DNA of 64,000 bases, from assembly GCA_003327435.1 (NCBI GenBank), contig QOQV01000004.1:65037-129036 (forward strand), written 5' to 3'. The notes below the pieces were generated by a model that did no database searches, was not told the origin of the DNA, and saw nothing but the letters and a program-made list of their open reading frames with translations. This stretch comes from Ignavibacteriota bacterium. GTDB taxonomy: Bacteria > Bacteroidota > Ignavibacteria > UBA10030 > BY39. Shown piece after piece: positions 27,916-37,737 of this stretch; positions within the stretch are counted from its first letter, which is position 1; every line of letters begins with the position of its first letter. The translations under genes and the position numbers were made by a program.

Positions 27916-28818
27916 TTACTTTTTATAAATTTGTTTGAGAATATATTTTCCATTTGAAGTAAGAATTCCAACAAGAACGAGTGCACCGCCTTGAATTATA
28001 TGTGTGCCTAATTTTTCATTCAGAATAATAGCACCCAATATAACTGCGAGTATAGGAGTAATAAAAGCGAGAAGAGAAAGATAAACGGCTTCGACACGTT
28101 TTAGCATCCAGAAATAAGTTGAAAATGTAACAACAGAACCGATTATCCCAAGGTACAAAACAGATCCAACACCAGCAATATTGAAATGTACATCATTAAA
28201 ATCTTCGAACAAAAAAGCAAACAAAAACAAAATTATTACACTTAATCCCATACCACCAGTATTCAGATGAAAGGCATCTACATTTTCACCGTACTTTTTA
28301 ATTAAAACAAGTGATAAAGCTTGAATAATACAGCTTGTTATTACTGCAATCATACCATAGAGCGAAAAAGTTCCACTCCATGAGATATCTTGTGAAAATA
28401 TTATAAAAATTCCAATAAAACCCAAAATTATACCAGCTACTTTAAATATATTCAGACGCTCATTAGGAAGCAAAAAATGGGAAAAAATGCCGACCATAAA
28501 TGGATACAGGGCAAAAAGTAGCGAAGATAGTCCTGAAGGTATAAATTGCTGACCCCAGTACACCATAGCAAAAGGTACACTAAACGACATTAATGCAGCG
28601 ATAGTATACAACTTAATCGATGGAATATCCAGCGGAAGTGGCATACCACGTAATGTTATGATTAAAAACAACACTACAACAGCTACAGAAAATCTGAAAG
28701 CTGCAGCGTAAAATGGTGGAATGCTTTCCAAGCCGATTTTAATTGCCAGCCATGTCGAACCCCATATTAAAGATGCTAAAATAAAACCGAGAGTAATTTT
28801 AAATTTTTCGCTCAACAT
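27916..28818 (-). CDS. EamA/DMT-family transporter
   Basis: The protein has 300 residues with ten membrane helices in two five-helix EamA repeats. Characteristic strings: [20 protein letters not shown] in helix 1-2, [10 protein letters not shown], and in the second half [21 protein letters not shown] and [14 protein letters not shown]. It is an inner-membrane metabolite or drug exporter of the RhaT/PecM type; the substrate is unknown. It lies two bases after era and four bases before the M1 peptidase. Confidence 0.9.
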   Translation of the reverse strand: MLSEKFKITLGFILASLIWGSTWLAIKIGLESIPPFYAAAFRFSVAVVVLFLIITLRGMPLPLDIPSIKLYTIAALMSFSVPFAMVYWGQQFIPSGLSSLLFALYPFMVGIFSHFLLPNERLNIFKVAGIILGFIGIFIIFSQDISWSGTFSLYGMIAVITSCIIQALSLVLIKKYGENVDAFHLNTGGMGLSVIILFLFAFLFEDFNDVHFNIAGVGSVLYLGIIGSVVTFSTYFWMLKRVEAVYLSLLAFITPILAVILGAIILNEKLGTHIIQGGALVLVGILTSNGKYILKQIYKK

Positions 28819-28820
28819 AT

Positions 28821-29756
28821 TTAATTAGTTTTGTATCCCAATCTTCTAAGCCAAGCTTCGCTATCACGCCATTTTTCTCTAACTTTTACATGCAGTTCAA
28901 GAAATACCTTTCGTCCGAGAAATTGTTCGATATCCTTCCTTGCTTCCTCACCAATCTTTTTCAGTGCTGTACCATTCTTTCCAATCAATATTGCTTTTTG
29001 AGTCGACTTCTCAACATAAATCTCTGCACTTATGAAATCCTTTTTCCCATTACCTTCTCTGAATTCGATAATCTCCACAGTTGTCGAATAAGGAATTTCC
29101 TGTTTGTAATTCTGGAAAATCTTTTCTCTTATAATTTCGCTAACAAAAAACCTTTCATTCGCATCACTAACAGCATCCAACGGATAAAATGGTGGATGTT
29201 CAGGTAAATTATCCACGATGCTCTTAAGCAACTCGACAGTACCAAGTGCATTGAGTGCTGAGATAGGAAATATTTCAACAAACGGAAAAATTTTTGAATA
29301 AGCATCTATAATTGGTAAGAGTGAAGGTTTATTCACAAGATCAACTTTATTAATAATCAAAAATGTTGGTTTATTTGCTTTTTTAATGTGTTCAAATGCA
29401 ATGTCGTCCTTAAGTTTATCACTCAATTTGGGATTTTGTGCATCAACCATAAATAAAATTAAATCGGCATCGTAAATCGCTGAATTAGCTGTCTCAACCA
29501 TATAATCGTGTAAAAGATATTTAGGTCTTAACAATCCAGGTGTATCTAAAAATATTATTTGGAATTTATTTGTAGAAAGTATGCCAAGGATTTTATGACG
29601 GGTTGTTTGGGGTTTATTTGCAACTATGGAAATTTTTTGCCCGACAAGGGTATTCATCAGTGTGGATTTTCCAACATTAGGTTCGCCAACAATTGCAACA
29701 TACCCACATTTAAAAACTTTATATTCATCTTTTGTTTGAATTAAATTATTTTCCAT
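28821..29756 (-). CDS. era: GTPase Era
   Basis: The protein has 311 residues from ATG 29756. The first 23 codons of the longer frame (from 29822) lie inside secA and are not Era-like. G1 GEPNVGKST, G2 PQTTRHK, G3 DTPG, G4 NKVD, and G5 SAL are all present. The KH domain at the end has YVEKSTQKAILIGKNGTALKKIG. Era binds the 3' end of 16S rRNA and assists 30S assembly. The start codon lies eleven bases inside the end of secA, so the two are translationally coupled. Confidence 0.96.
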   Translation of the reverse strand: MENNLIQTKDEYKVFKCGYVAIVGEPNVGKSTLMNTLVGQKISIVANKPQTTRHKILGILSTNKFQIIFLDTPGLLRPKYLLHDYMVETANSAIYDADLILFMVDAQNPKLSDKLKDDIAFEHIKKANKPTFLIINKVDLVNKPSLLPIIDAYSKIFPFVEIFPISALNALGTVELLKSIVDNLPEHPPFYPLDAVSDANERFFVSEIIREKIFQNYKQEIPYSTTVEIIEFREGNGKKDFISAEIYVEKSTQKAILIGKNGTALKKIGEEARKDIEQFLGRKVFLELHVKVREKWRDSEAWLRRLGYKTN

Positions 29757-32700
29757 GGCAATGCTTATATTTTTTCCCGCTACCACAAGGACAGGGGTCA
29801 TTTCTTCCAATTTTTTCACCAACTTTAATTGGTTGTCTTTTACGCGGAAGATTTTCTGTTTGAGCAGATTGCTCAGGACCTACAGGTGGACGGTTTGCCG
29901 CCAAACCCAGTCCCACAGTTTCTTGGTGCATAAGTTGCATTTCTTCCTGCCGTGGTTGACGAACTCTACGAAGCGGAATTGTTTCCTGAGCTGGGAACAA
30001 TTTAAATACTAATGTAATGGTTTCCGTTGTTATCATATTTAATAGTTCCTGGAACATCCTGAAGGATTCATGTTTATATTCAATCAGAGGATCCTTCTGT
30101 CCATAAGCTCGCAGATGTATACCTTCTTTAAGGTCATCCATTTCTCTCAGATGATCTTTCCATTTTTCATCAATCACCTGCAGGGTAACCATTTTTTCAA
30201 GCATAGCCATATTTTCGGGTCCAATGCGTTCTTCTTTTCGTTTGTAAAAATCGATAGCAGCTTTATATACATCTTCCTTCACACCATCTTTACCGAGTAA
30301 TTGCCATCTTTCAGGATCAATCTTATAATCTACAAGTATATTGGTTCTCAATTCATTTTTTAGACCCTCAATATCACCTTCGTCATAATATTTTTCGACC
30401 ATTTGGTCAACAAAATCTTTTAACATTAAAAAGATATCGTCACGCAATCTTTCTCCGAGTAGTGCATGTCGGCGGCGTGAATAGATAACTTCTCTTTGCT
30501 GATTCATCACATTATCATACTCAAGCAATCTTTTACGAATCGCAAAGTTATTTTCTTCAACTTTCTTTTGAGCACGTTCAACAGAGCGGGTTATCATAGG
30601 ATGTTGAATTACTTCTCCTTCTTTCAAACCCAATCTTTGCATAATACTTGAAATCCTATCGCTTCCAAATAGTCGCATTAAGTCATCTTCAAGTGAGAGA
30701 TAAAAGCGTGACGAGCCAGGATCTCCCTGACGACCAGCTCTTCCACGCAATTGTCTATCAATTCTTCGAGCTTCGTGGCGTTCAGTGCCTATAATATGCA
30801 AACCGCCCGCCTCTCTCACACCAGGACCAAGTTTGATGTCGGTTCCACGACCTGCCATATTCGTAGCAATTGTAACATTACCTGCAAGACCTGCATTTGC
30901 AACAATTTCAGCTTCACGCTGGTGGTGTTTGGCATTTAAAACATTATGAGGAATTCCTTTTCGCTTCAACATTCTACTTAATGTTTCCGATACATCCACA
31001 CTTGTTGTACCTACAAGAACAGGTCTACCAATCTTACGCATCTGCTCTATTTCTTCTATGACAGCATTATATTTCTCTCTAATAGTTCGATAAACCACAT
31101 CGTCATAATCAACTCGAATCATAGGTTTGTTAGTTGGGATGACTACAACATCGAGCTTATATATATCGTAAAATTCCGCTGATTCAGTTTCAGCGGTACC
31201 TGTCATACCTGCAAGTTTCTTATATAGTCTGAAGTAATTCTGAAGTGTGATGGTTGCGAGTGTTTGCATATCCCTCTCAACCTTTACACCTTCTTTAGCT
31301 TCAATTGCCTGGTGCAAACCATCTGAATATCTCCTACCGGGAAGTAATCTTCCAGTGAACTCATCAACAATTGCGACTTTACCATCTTCTGTAACTACAT
31401 ATTCTTCATCTCTTTCATAAAGTGAGTAAGCTCGAATTAATTGATTAACAATGTGAATGCGTTCACTTCTTTCAGCAAAAAGCAAATTTAATTCGTCTTT
31501 CTTTTTAATTTTTTCGCTTTCGCTTAAATTTGGATCGTTTTCAATTATACTGACTTCCGTTCCAACATCAGGGATAACAAAGAAATCCTTATCTCTTGTT
31601 GTAGAAGTTAAAAGTTCACGACCTTTTTCCGTAAGGTTAATGGAATGATTTTTTTCGTCTATAGCATAATAAAGTTCATCATCGATTTCGTGCATACGGC
31701 GAGCTTGATCCCTCAAATATTCCATTTCTGTTGTCTGGACAAGTCGTTTTATTGACGGGTCTGATAACAATTTCATTAATTTTTTATGTTTTGGTAAACC
31801 GCGACTTGCCCTCAGTAACAGAACACCTGCTTCTTCAGTTTTACCTTCCTGCAGAAGTTGTTCAGCATCTGCGGTAATTTTATTAATCAAATTTCTTTGA
31901 GCGGTGATAAGTTTTTCAACACGCGGTTTCATTTCCATAAACTTGTTATCTTCACCGCGAACTGGTCCACTAATTATAAGCGGAGTTCTTGCCTCATCAA
32001 TCAATACAGAATCGACCTCGTCAACAATCGCATAATTATGTCCACGCTGCACAAGATCCTCTGGATTTATTACCATATTATCGCGCAGGTAATCAAAACC
32101 GAATTCGTTGTTAGTTCCATAAGTAATATCGCAGGCATATTGCTTTCGTCTCTGTTGTGAGTCCATATTTGCCTGAATACAACCAACAGTTAAGCCGTGG
32201 AACTCGAAGATTTTTCCCATCCACTGACTGTCACGCAAAGCAAGGTAGTCGTTAACTGTAACAAGATGAACCCCTCGGCCTGGAAGCGCATTCAGATAGA
32301 GTGGTAATGTGGCAACCAGAGTTTTCCCTTCACCAGTTGCCATTTCTGCAATTTTACCTTCGTGAAGGACAACACCACCGATAAGCTGTACATCAAATGG
32401 TATCATATCCCAGACGATCTTATGTCCGGTTACCTCCCATGATTGGCCAACAAGTCGGCGACAGGTATCTTTTACAACAGCAAATGCTTCGGGTAGAATT
32501 TGATTCAGAACTTCCTCAATAGTTTCATCAAGTTCTTTTTCATATTCTTCCAGTTCGTTATATAATTCCTCACTTTGTTCAAGATTGAGCTCACCTTTTA
32601 ATTGCTCTTTTATCTCGTTGATTTTTTCTTCGATACCTTTTGTGGCTTCTTTGATACGCTGCTTAAACTCCTGAGTTTTTGATCTTAATTCATCATCTGT

Positions 32701-32811
32701 TAGCTTTTGATATTCTTCATAATACTTGTTAATTTGCTCGACAATCGGAAGAATTCTTTTTATATCTTTTGTATGTTTATCACCAAATATTTTCTTAAAT
32801 AATTTTAACAT
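29746..32811 (-). CDS. secA: preprotein translocase ATPase SecA
   Basis: The protein has 1021 residues. Walker A is in ATGEGKT (158-164), DEVD follows in IVDEVDSVLIDEARTPLIISG, and the translocation cross-link domain and helicase motif QLRGRAGRQGDPGSS are present. A zinc-binding SEC-C tail ends the protein (CPCGSGKKYKHCHGK). An insertion of about 50 residues before Walker A, rich in E and K, is visible and is typical of SecA in this phylum. It drives protein export through SecYEG. A Bacteroidota-type promoter lies upstream (32849-32880), making it a probable first gene of the long minus-strand run. Confidence 0.97.
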   Translation of the reverse strand: MLKLFKKIFGDKHTKDIKRILPIVEQINKYYEEYQKLTDDELRSKTQEFKQRIKEATKGIEEKINEIKEQLKGELNLEQSEELYNELEEYEKELDETIEEVLNQILPEAFAVVKDTCRRLVGQSWEVTGHKIVWDMIPFDVQLIGGVVLHEGKIAEMATGEGKTLVATLPLYLNALPGRGVHLVTVNDYLALRDSQWMGKIFEFHGLTVGCIQANMDSQQRRKQYACDITYGTNNEFGFDYLRDNMVINPEDLVQRGHNYAIVDEVDSVLIDEARTPLIISGPVRGEDNKFMEMKPRVEKLITAQRNLINKITADAEQLLQEGKTEEAGVLLLRASRGLPKHKKLMKLLSDPSIKRLVQTTEMEYLRDQARRMHEIDDELYYAIDEKNHSINLTEKGRELLTSTTRDKDFFVIPDVGTEVSIIENDPNLSESEKIKKKDELNLLFAERSERIHIVNQLIRAYSLYERDEEYVVTEDGKVAIVDEFTGRLLPGRRYSDGLHQAIEAKEGVKVERDMQTLATITLQNYFRLYKKLAGMTGTAETESAEFYDIYKLDVVVIPTNKPMIRVDYDDVVYRTIREKYNAVIEEIEQMRKIGRPVLVGTTSVDVSETLSRMLKRKGIPHNVLNAKHHQREAEIVANAGLAGNVTIATNMAGRGTDIKLGPGVREAGGLHIIGTERHEARRIDRQLRGRAGRQGDPGSSRFYLSLEDDLMRLFGSDRISSIMQRLGLKEGEVIQHPMITRSVERAQKKVEENNFAIRKRLLEYDNVMNQQREVIYSRRRHALLGERLRDDIFLMLKDFVDQMVEKYYDEGDIEGLKNELRTNILVDYKIDPERWQLLGKDGVKEDVYKAAIDFYKRKEERIGPENMAMLEKMVTLQVIDEKWKDHLREMDDLKEGIHLRAYGQKDPLIEYKHESFRMFQELLNMITTETITLVFKLFPAQETIPLRRVRQPRQEEMQLMHQETVGLGLAANRPPVGPEQSAQTENLPRKRQPIKVGEKIGRNDPCPCGSGKKYKHCHGK

Positions 32812-32848
32812 TTTTGATATTTTTCGATTTATTTATTGTTAGATTGAT

Positions 32849-32880
32849 AAAATATAGAGAATAAATGGGATTTAAACAAA
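32849..32880 (-). promoter_or_regulatory. candidate secA promoter (Bacteroidota type)
   Basis: Minus strand: TTTG (32877-32880), 20 bases, then TATATTTT (32849-32856), one mismatch from TAnnTTTG. Predicted transcription start is about 30 bases before the secA ATG at 32811. This is a pattern match only. Confidence 0.5.
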
Positions 32881-33170
32881 AGATGTGTAAAGAGTTGAAA
32901 ATAAATCAGGATAGATAACTAATGTAAGAATCATTGTATTATAATATCCAACAATGAATGCAAACAAACATTTATCAGAACCAAATTATGGGTAATTACA
33001 GTAACTATTGTTTGCTTATTAAATTTAAGAAAAGGGAAGGTGGAATTCAAGTTATGGTTAGATGTTTCGCTTCGCTTGTGGTTTATAGTCAGATCCTTCT
33101 CCGCCAGAGGCGGATCAGGATGACAGTGACCGTGTTGTCAGATGCTTCGCTGGTGCTCACGAATTTTAGT

Positions 33171-33437
33171 CAGATGCTTCGCTGGCGCTCAGGAGTTAAT
33201 GTCAGATGCTTCTCCGCCAGAGGCGGATCAGCATGACCTGCCGACTGTCTTTCTGAGTGAGTCCGTTGGTAAACGGACGAACGAAGAATCTGACTGAGAG
33301 TAGTCAGATCCTTCTCCGCCGGAGGCGGATCAGGATGACAGTTCGACTTTGTCATTCTGAACGAGTCCGTCAGTAGGCGGACGAGTGAAGAATCTGACTG
33401 AAGCACTGTCAGATGTTTCGCTGGCTCTCAACATGAC
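33171..33437 (+). repeat. direct repeat copy A (~267 bp)
   Basis: This copy matches 33500-33765 at a constant offset of 329 bases with only a handful of differences (GGC/AAC near the start, T/C in AATCTG, and TGGCTCT/TTCGCT near the end). Confidence 0.92.
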
Positions 33438-33499
33438 AGTAAAACTGATTCGCTTCATGTTTTTCTCGCAAAGAGCGCAAAGGAAATCAACAAATATAT

Positions 33500-33765
33500 C
33501 AGATGCTTCGCTAACGCTCAGGAGTTAATGTCAGATGCTTCTCCGCCAGAGGCGGATCAGCATGACCTGCCGACTGTCTTTCTGAGTGAGTCCGTTGGTA
33601 AACGGACGAACGAAGAATCTGACTGAGAGTAGTCAGATCCTTCTCCGCCGGAGGCGGATCAGGATGACAGTTCGACTTTGTCATTCTGAACGAGTCCGTC
33701 AGTAGGCGGACGAGTGAAGAATCCGACTGAAGCACTGTCAGATGTTTCGCTTCGCTCAACATGAC
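33500..33765 (+). repeat. direct repeat copy B (~266 bp)
   Basis: Second copy of the unit at 33171-33437. The 62 bases between the copies include TCTCGCAAAGAGCGCAAAG, a fragment resembling the other repeat family seen at 58361-59026. Confidence 0.92.
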
Positions 33766-33840
33766 TGGAAACAAAAAGCCGATTCCTTCCGGCGGGAAAG
33801 AATAGGCTTAACAAAAATCAATAAATCTTCAAATCGAAAA

Positions 33841-34179
33841 TTACTTCATCAGCAACATCTTCTTCACCGATGTGAAGCATCCTGCCTGTAACTTGTAGAA
33901 ATAAACTCCGCTTGGTTGTGAACTCGCATCCCAGCTGACTTCGTAATAGCCGGCTTCTCTGTATTCATCCAGCAATGTTGATACTTCACGGCTTAAAACA
34001 TCATAAATTTTAATCTTTATATTACCGCTAATAAGCAATTGAAAACAAATACTCGTAATTGAATCACGATAAAACCACATAATAGATTCACGTGTCTTGG
34101 ACTTTGTACCTCTCAAAATTGATGGACTATGTTTATATAAAAATTGAAGAGTATCTCCAGCAATTACATTCAGAATCAT
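33841..34179 (-). pseudogene. orphan type IX sorting-domain remnant
   Basis: The last ~65 codons encode a good type A C-terminal sorting domain (IKIYDVLSREVSTLLDEY, AGYYEVSWDASSQPSGVYFY, and final KKMLLMK), but the expected [19 protein letters not shown] entry is decayed to FYRDSITSICFQLLISGN. The preceding ~45 codons (from ATG 34179) match no signal peptide or passenger domain. It is best read as the 3' remnant of a lost secreted-protein gene next to the repeat array. A very short expressed peptide is possible but unlikely. Bases 34180-34260 show nothing further. Confidence 0.7.
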
Positions 34180-34260
34180 TATTCCATTGAGTATATGTAT
34201 ATTAAATTAAATAATCACAATTCTTTAGACTTTTTATAAATATTCAAATCCTATCCACTT

Positions 34261-37200
34261 TTACTTCAAAAGAAGTTTTCCTGGCTGATTTACCTTTATC
34301 CAATAAGCTTTACCCGATTTGAGTGTATCAGTTCCAATATAACTATTATCATACTCATAAAATTTAGATGTAAGGATGTTTTCTGGCTGTGTAATAATCG
34401 ATTGAACACTACAATTATTCGAAATCGAACCTATCAAATTCCAACCAGCAGCAACATATATTGTATCAAAAGGTATTAAACCTCCACTAATAGAAATTAT
34501 CTCATCATCACCAAATTTTAACCAGTAGCCTCTGCCAATTTTCAAAGTATCTTCTTTCACATAACCATCATTATACTTATAAGCATTTGATATACTTGTG
34601 GGAAAAAGAACTTCTTTCCTCATATTAAAATTTTTAAGAGGTACTGAAACCATATTCCAACCTTTTTTCACAAATATATTAATTGTAATTCGCTGAATTA
34701 TCCTGAATTTCTTAACATCAGAAAAATTGCTGCTACCCGAATTATTTATAGCTTTAACTCTCCAAAAATAACTTTTATCAAAACTTAATCCAGATTTTGT
34801 GATGGAATTGGTTGATATTGTATCATTAATGATTAAACCCGAAAAATTGGAATCTTCTGAAACCTGAATATTATATCGAAGAGCATAGTTTGATAATGAC
34901 CACATAAATGTAATTGTGTTGATCGAATCAAGAACATCTCCAATGGGAAAGATTAAACTTGGAGTTGTTGGTAATATTGTAAACTCGTATATATAAAACT
35001 CTGAAGAATCAATATTTGCATCATTATTACCTGCAGGAACTTGATTTATAAGTAACCCGCCATCATTAGTTTGATATTTACCAACCGAAACAAAAACTTT
35101 ATCAGGTAAATAACCAAATTCAGATATCAGGTTTATTGTTCCTTCAAGATAAGAAGCTGATGCATATTTTTGTGTGGTTCCTGAATTATCGAACCAGCCA
35201 CACCAATTATTTGTGCTTTCGTTACCTAAATATGCAGACCAGCCAGCAACTTTTCCAGCTTTTGCCCAGGGTGAATTTATTAAAGTTCGTTGCGAATCAG
35301 AAACAAAAATAAAAATATCTCCATTCTGACTTTGTGCCGATTGCGATGCAACATATAGCTCGCTCCCATTCCATCCCAGATAAAGATTCAACCCCTGATT
35401 AGAGTTAACAAGCTGAACTGATGAATCGATTAATCCATCCATAACAAAAACAATTCCTCCACCAGTCGTACTTATGTTTATGTGATAATCACTTCCATTG
35501 TTGTTATCCCAGGAATTATCAGCATAGTGAATTACAAAAGATATTTTATTTACTGACTGGATTGGTTTGTTGAACGGTCCAAGTTTTATTTTAAGTTTAT
35601 TTTCCGAATCAGGACCAGCAAAAGGCGACTCAACAGCTGGACCGGTTCCATTGAAAAGAAAGCTTCCATCAGGCCAGTATATTGAGTTTGGAGTTTGCCA
35701 GCCATTTACACCCCAATGTAAATTTGCACTCTGATATGCAATTGTAACAGTAATTGTAATCGTATCATTGCTTGTAGGGTTTAATGGAAACCAGCTAACA
35801 GATGATGAGCCACCTGAATTATTTTGTCCCACCCAGACATGTTGTATCGGTGATTTTGAAATGTTGTTATTACTATCGATTGCTTCTACATAATAGTCGA
35901 TAAGCGAATTTTCTAAACCATTGATTTCAGCATAAAATTCTTTCGCTTTAAATAATGGCTGGGGATCTGTTTGTGAAGGTAAAATTTGTGAACTCATCGG
36001 AAGTTCAATCCAGTTTGTAACTTCACTTCCACCTGCGTAAGTTTCGTTATCCGTTGAATTCCAGGAATTAACTCCATCTAAATCAAGTCGGTATTTTAGC
36101 TTTACAGATTTTAATCCATTCACATCAAAGACATAAGTCCAGATTTTAAAATTGGATGGTTGAAGAATTCCCCATTCAGTGCCACCAGGATTGTAAGGTT
36201 CTCTTTGAGGCAGGAAAATAGTGGGTGGAGTTAAATCAGTTCCTGAAGTAATGACATTTTGTGCATATAAAATTGCCTGGTTACAAGCTCGAGTCGGATG
36301 CGAGTCCCAGACTCCATTCTGTGCACCATCCCAGTACCAGTAGTCACTCGATTGAGCATTTAATAAAAATTTCCACGCATTTGCAGTATTTTGATTTGTT
36401 GGATTTATTTGATTTGCTGTCAGGACAAAATTTTTTGCAGCTGTTACAACTGCCCAACTATTGCGGTCAGGACTGTAACCAGATGGGTCTGGATCACCAA
36501 GCCATTTTTTAAATTCCGGATCACCATTATCTGCACCACTCCAGCTTCCTGGTTCAATATGTATAATATCATTTGAATCAGGTGGAAACATTTCAAGATA
36601 ATCTTCAATTGTGGTGCATACAAAGCGATTGGGATTTGCAAGCAACCAATTTACGAAGCTTTGAAAATTATTATTATAATAAGATTCACTTCCTCCACCG
36701 TAATTATCACCATCGTGTGCCAGCACAATTAGAATTGGATGTGCTGGATCCGTGTTGTAACTCTCGAGTTGACTCATTACTCCTTCATAATTCAATGCAC
36801 CGAAGCCGCCTCTGCCATCTTCATTGCCAAGGTATCGATCAGCAGGTACAGCAATCATTTTATATTTCTGTCCGGTGGTTGGATCAACATATTCTATAAA
36901 ATGAGGTTGGCGAGACCACCGAGCAGATACTCTGGTTGGTGCCCAGAGTCCATTAAGTTGAACCCAATCATTCGGGTTTGGATTGCGCACATCCGATTTA
37001 TTCGGTTCATAAATGTTTCCAGCAGTGCTGAATGGATAACCCTCACAAGCTCTTTCAAAATGTATATTATCAACAAGCACCCATTTTATATTTTCTTCGA
37101 CAAGTGGTTTTATCATGCGAATCGAAAATGCATTCTCAGGTGGAAAAATTCCATTAGAATAATTTCCGGAAAAATTTATTGAAAACATCTGCTTATGATA

Positions 37201-37692
37201 TTGTATTTGCTTTCTACTATCTAACTCATCTAACAATCCCATCAACGGATGGTGATACCCAAAAGCTACCATATCAATTCTTGGATTACCTAATGAAGTT
37301 GTTTGTGTTTTAATATAGTTCCAGTGTGATTTCCAGTTTTGAAAATTTGGATTACCAGCTGTTTCAAGATTGTTGAGATTTTCAATTAGCGAACCACTAA
37401 AACTAACTTGCGCTCCGAAATGTTGAAAATTCGCATTAATACCCATCATTACAGCATTTTTAGGCCAACTCGTATAAGGTCCAACCCGCTGATTGTGAAT
37501 ATCAATGACAGAATATGGGTAACGATTATTGGCTTCTGTTTGTAAAATTGATTCATAAGGCCAATAAATTGGCTGATGCATATGCCAGAGGAAAGCAATA
37601 TAAATTGGAGGATTTGTTTTTTCATTACCATCCTTCGCAGCAAGCCCGTTTATAAAAAACAACAAAATAAGTGGTATAAAAAATCGTTTCAT
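34261..37692 (-). CDS. secreted glycoside hydrolase family 57 (amylase-like) with binding modules
   Basis: The protein has 1143 residues with a signal peptide (MKRFFIPLILLFFINGLAA). GH57 motifs appear in order: WHMHQP (36-41), FGYHHPLMG (144-152), GIFPPE with nucleophile E186, and LAHDGD with acid/base D327. A module at ~640-740 has NLHWGVNGW, as in starch-binding CBM25-type domains; a second carbohydrate-binding-like domain follows (~750-910), then an FN3-like segment and a C-terminal region with paired GWNMVSVP / GYWLKF and GWNLIGS / AYWIKV motifs. It probably degrades alpha-glucans outside the cytoplasm. It has no type IX tail. It diverges from the DacB-like gene over 45 bases. Confidence 0.88.
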   Translation of the reverse strand: MKRFFIPLILLFFINGLAAKDGNEKTNPPIYIAFLWHMHQPIYWPYESILQTEANNRYPYSVIDIHNQRVGPYTSWPKNAVMMGINANFQHFGAQVSFSGSLIENLNNLETAGNPNFQNWKSHWNYIKTQTTSLGNPRIDMVAFGYHHPLMGLLDELDSRKQIQYHKQMFSINFSGNYSNGIFPPENAFSIRMIKPLVEENIKWVLVDNIHFERACEGYPFSTAGNIYEPNKSDVRNPNPNDWVQLNGLWAPTRVSARWSRQPHFIEYVDPTTGQKYKMIAVPADRYLGNEDGRGGFGALNYEGVMSQLESYNTDPAHPILIVLAHDGDNYGGGSESYYNNNFQSFVNWLLANPNRFVCTTIEDYLEMFPPDSNDIIHIEPGSWSGADNGDPEFKKWLGDPDPSGYSPDRNSWAVVTAAKNFVLTANQINPTNQNTANAWKFLLNAQSSDYWYWDGAQNGVWDSHPTRACNQAILYAQNVITSGTDLTPPTIFLPQREPYNPGGTEWGILQPSNFKIWTYVFDVNGLKSVKLKYRLDLDGVNSWNSTDNETYAGGSEVTNWIELPMSSQILPSQTDPQPLFKAKEFYAEINGLENSLIDYYVEAIDSNNNISKSPIQHVWVGQNNSGGSSSVSWFPLNPTSNDTITITVTIAYQSANLHWGVNGWQTPNSIYWPDGSFLFNGTGPAVESPFAGPDSENKLKIKLGPFNKPIQSVNKISFVIHYADNSWDNNNGSDYHINISTTGGGIVFVMDGLIDSSVQLVNSNQGLNLYLGWNGSELYVASQSAQSQNGDIFIFVSDSQRTLINSPWAKAGKVAGWSAYLGNESTNNWCGWFDNSGTTQKYASASYLEGTINLISEFGYLPDKVFVSVGKYQTNDGGLLINQVPAGNNDANIDSSEFYIYEFTILPTTPSLIFPIGDVLDSINTITFMWSLSNYALRYNIQVSEDSNFSGLIINDTISTNSITKSGLSFDKSYFWRVKAINNSGSSNFSDVKKFRIIQRITINIFVKKGWNMVSVPLKNFNMRKEVLFPTSISNAYKYNDGYVKEDTLKIGRGYWLKFGDDEIISISGGLIPFDTIYVAAGWNLIGSISNNCSVQSIITQPENILTSKFYEYDNSYIGTDTLKSGKAYWIKVNQPGKLLLK

Positions 37693-37737
37693 GATTTTTC
37701 TTTCACATTTATTTTTCTTAAAATAAACAAAAAAACT

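Larger units (their letters stand above)
33056..33770. repeat. array of REP-like palindromic intergenic repeats
   Basis: The roughly 1 kb between secA and the next gene contains no convincing gene. It is built from a few recurring words: TCAGATGCTTCGCT, CTTCTCCGCC(A/G)GAGGCGGATCA, GTCATTCTGA, and GTCCGTTGGTAAACGGAC. Several are palindromes, for example TCCGCC-AGA-GGCGGA and GTCCGTT-GGT-AACGGAC (approximate), and could fold as hairpins. Composition is visibly richer in G+C than the neighbourhood. Partial units run from 33056 to 33170, followed by two long copies. Short reading frames on both strands are by-products of the repeats. Bases 32812-33055 hold only the secA promoter and AT-rich sequence. 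Confidence 0.85.

Noticed and set aside
29757-29822. Longer start for era
   Set aside because: The extra codons are the C-terminal coding region of secA in another frame; the MENN start fits Era length and the coupling pattern.
33170-33774. Paired reading frames of 78 and 87 residues with nearly the same protein sequence on the minus strand
   Set aside because: They are translations of the two direct repeat copies, full of repeat-derived proline/serine/charged words, with no start signal and no family features.
37576-37737. Longer start for the S13 carboxypeptidase
   Set aside because: It lies within the opposing GH57 gene and would put 54 unrelated residues before a clear signal peptide.
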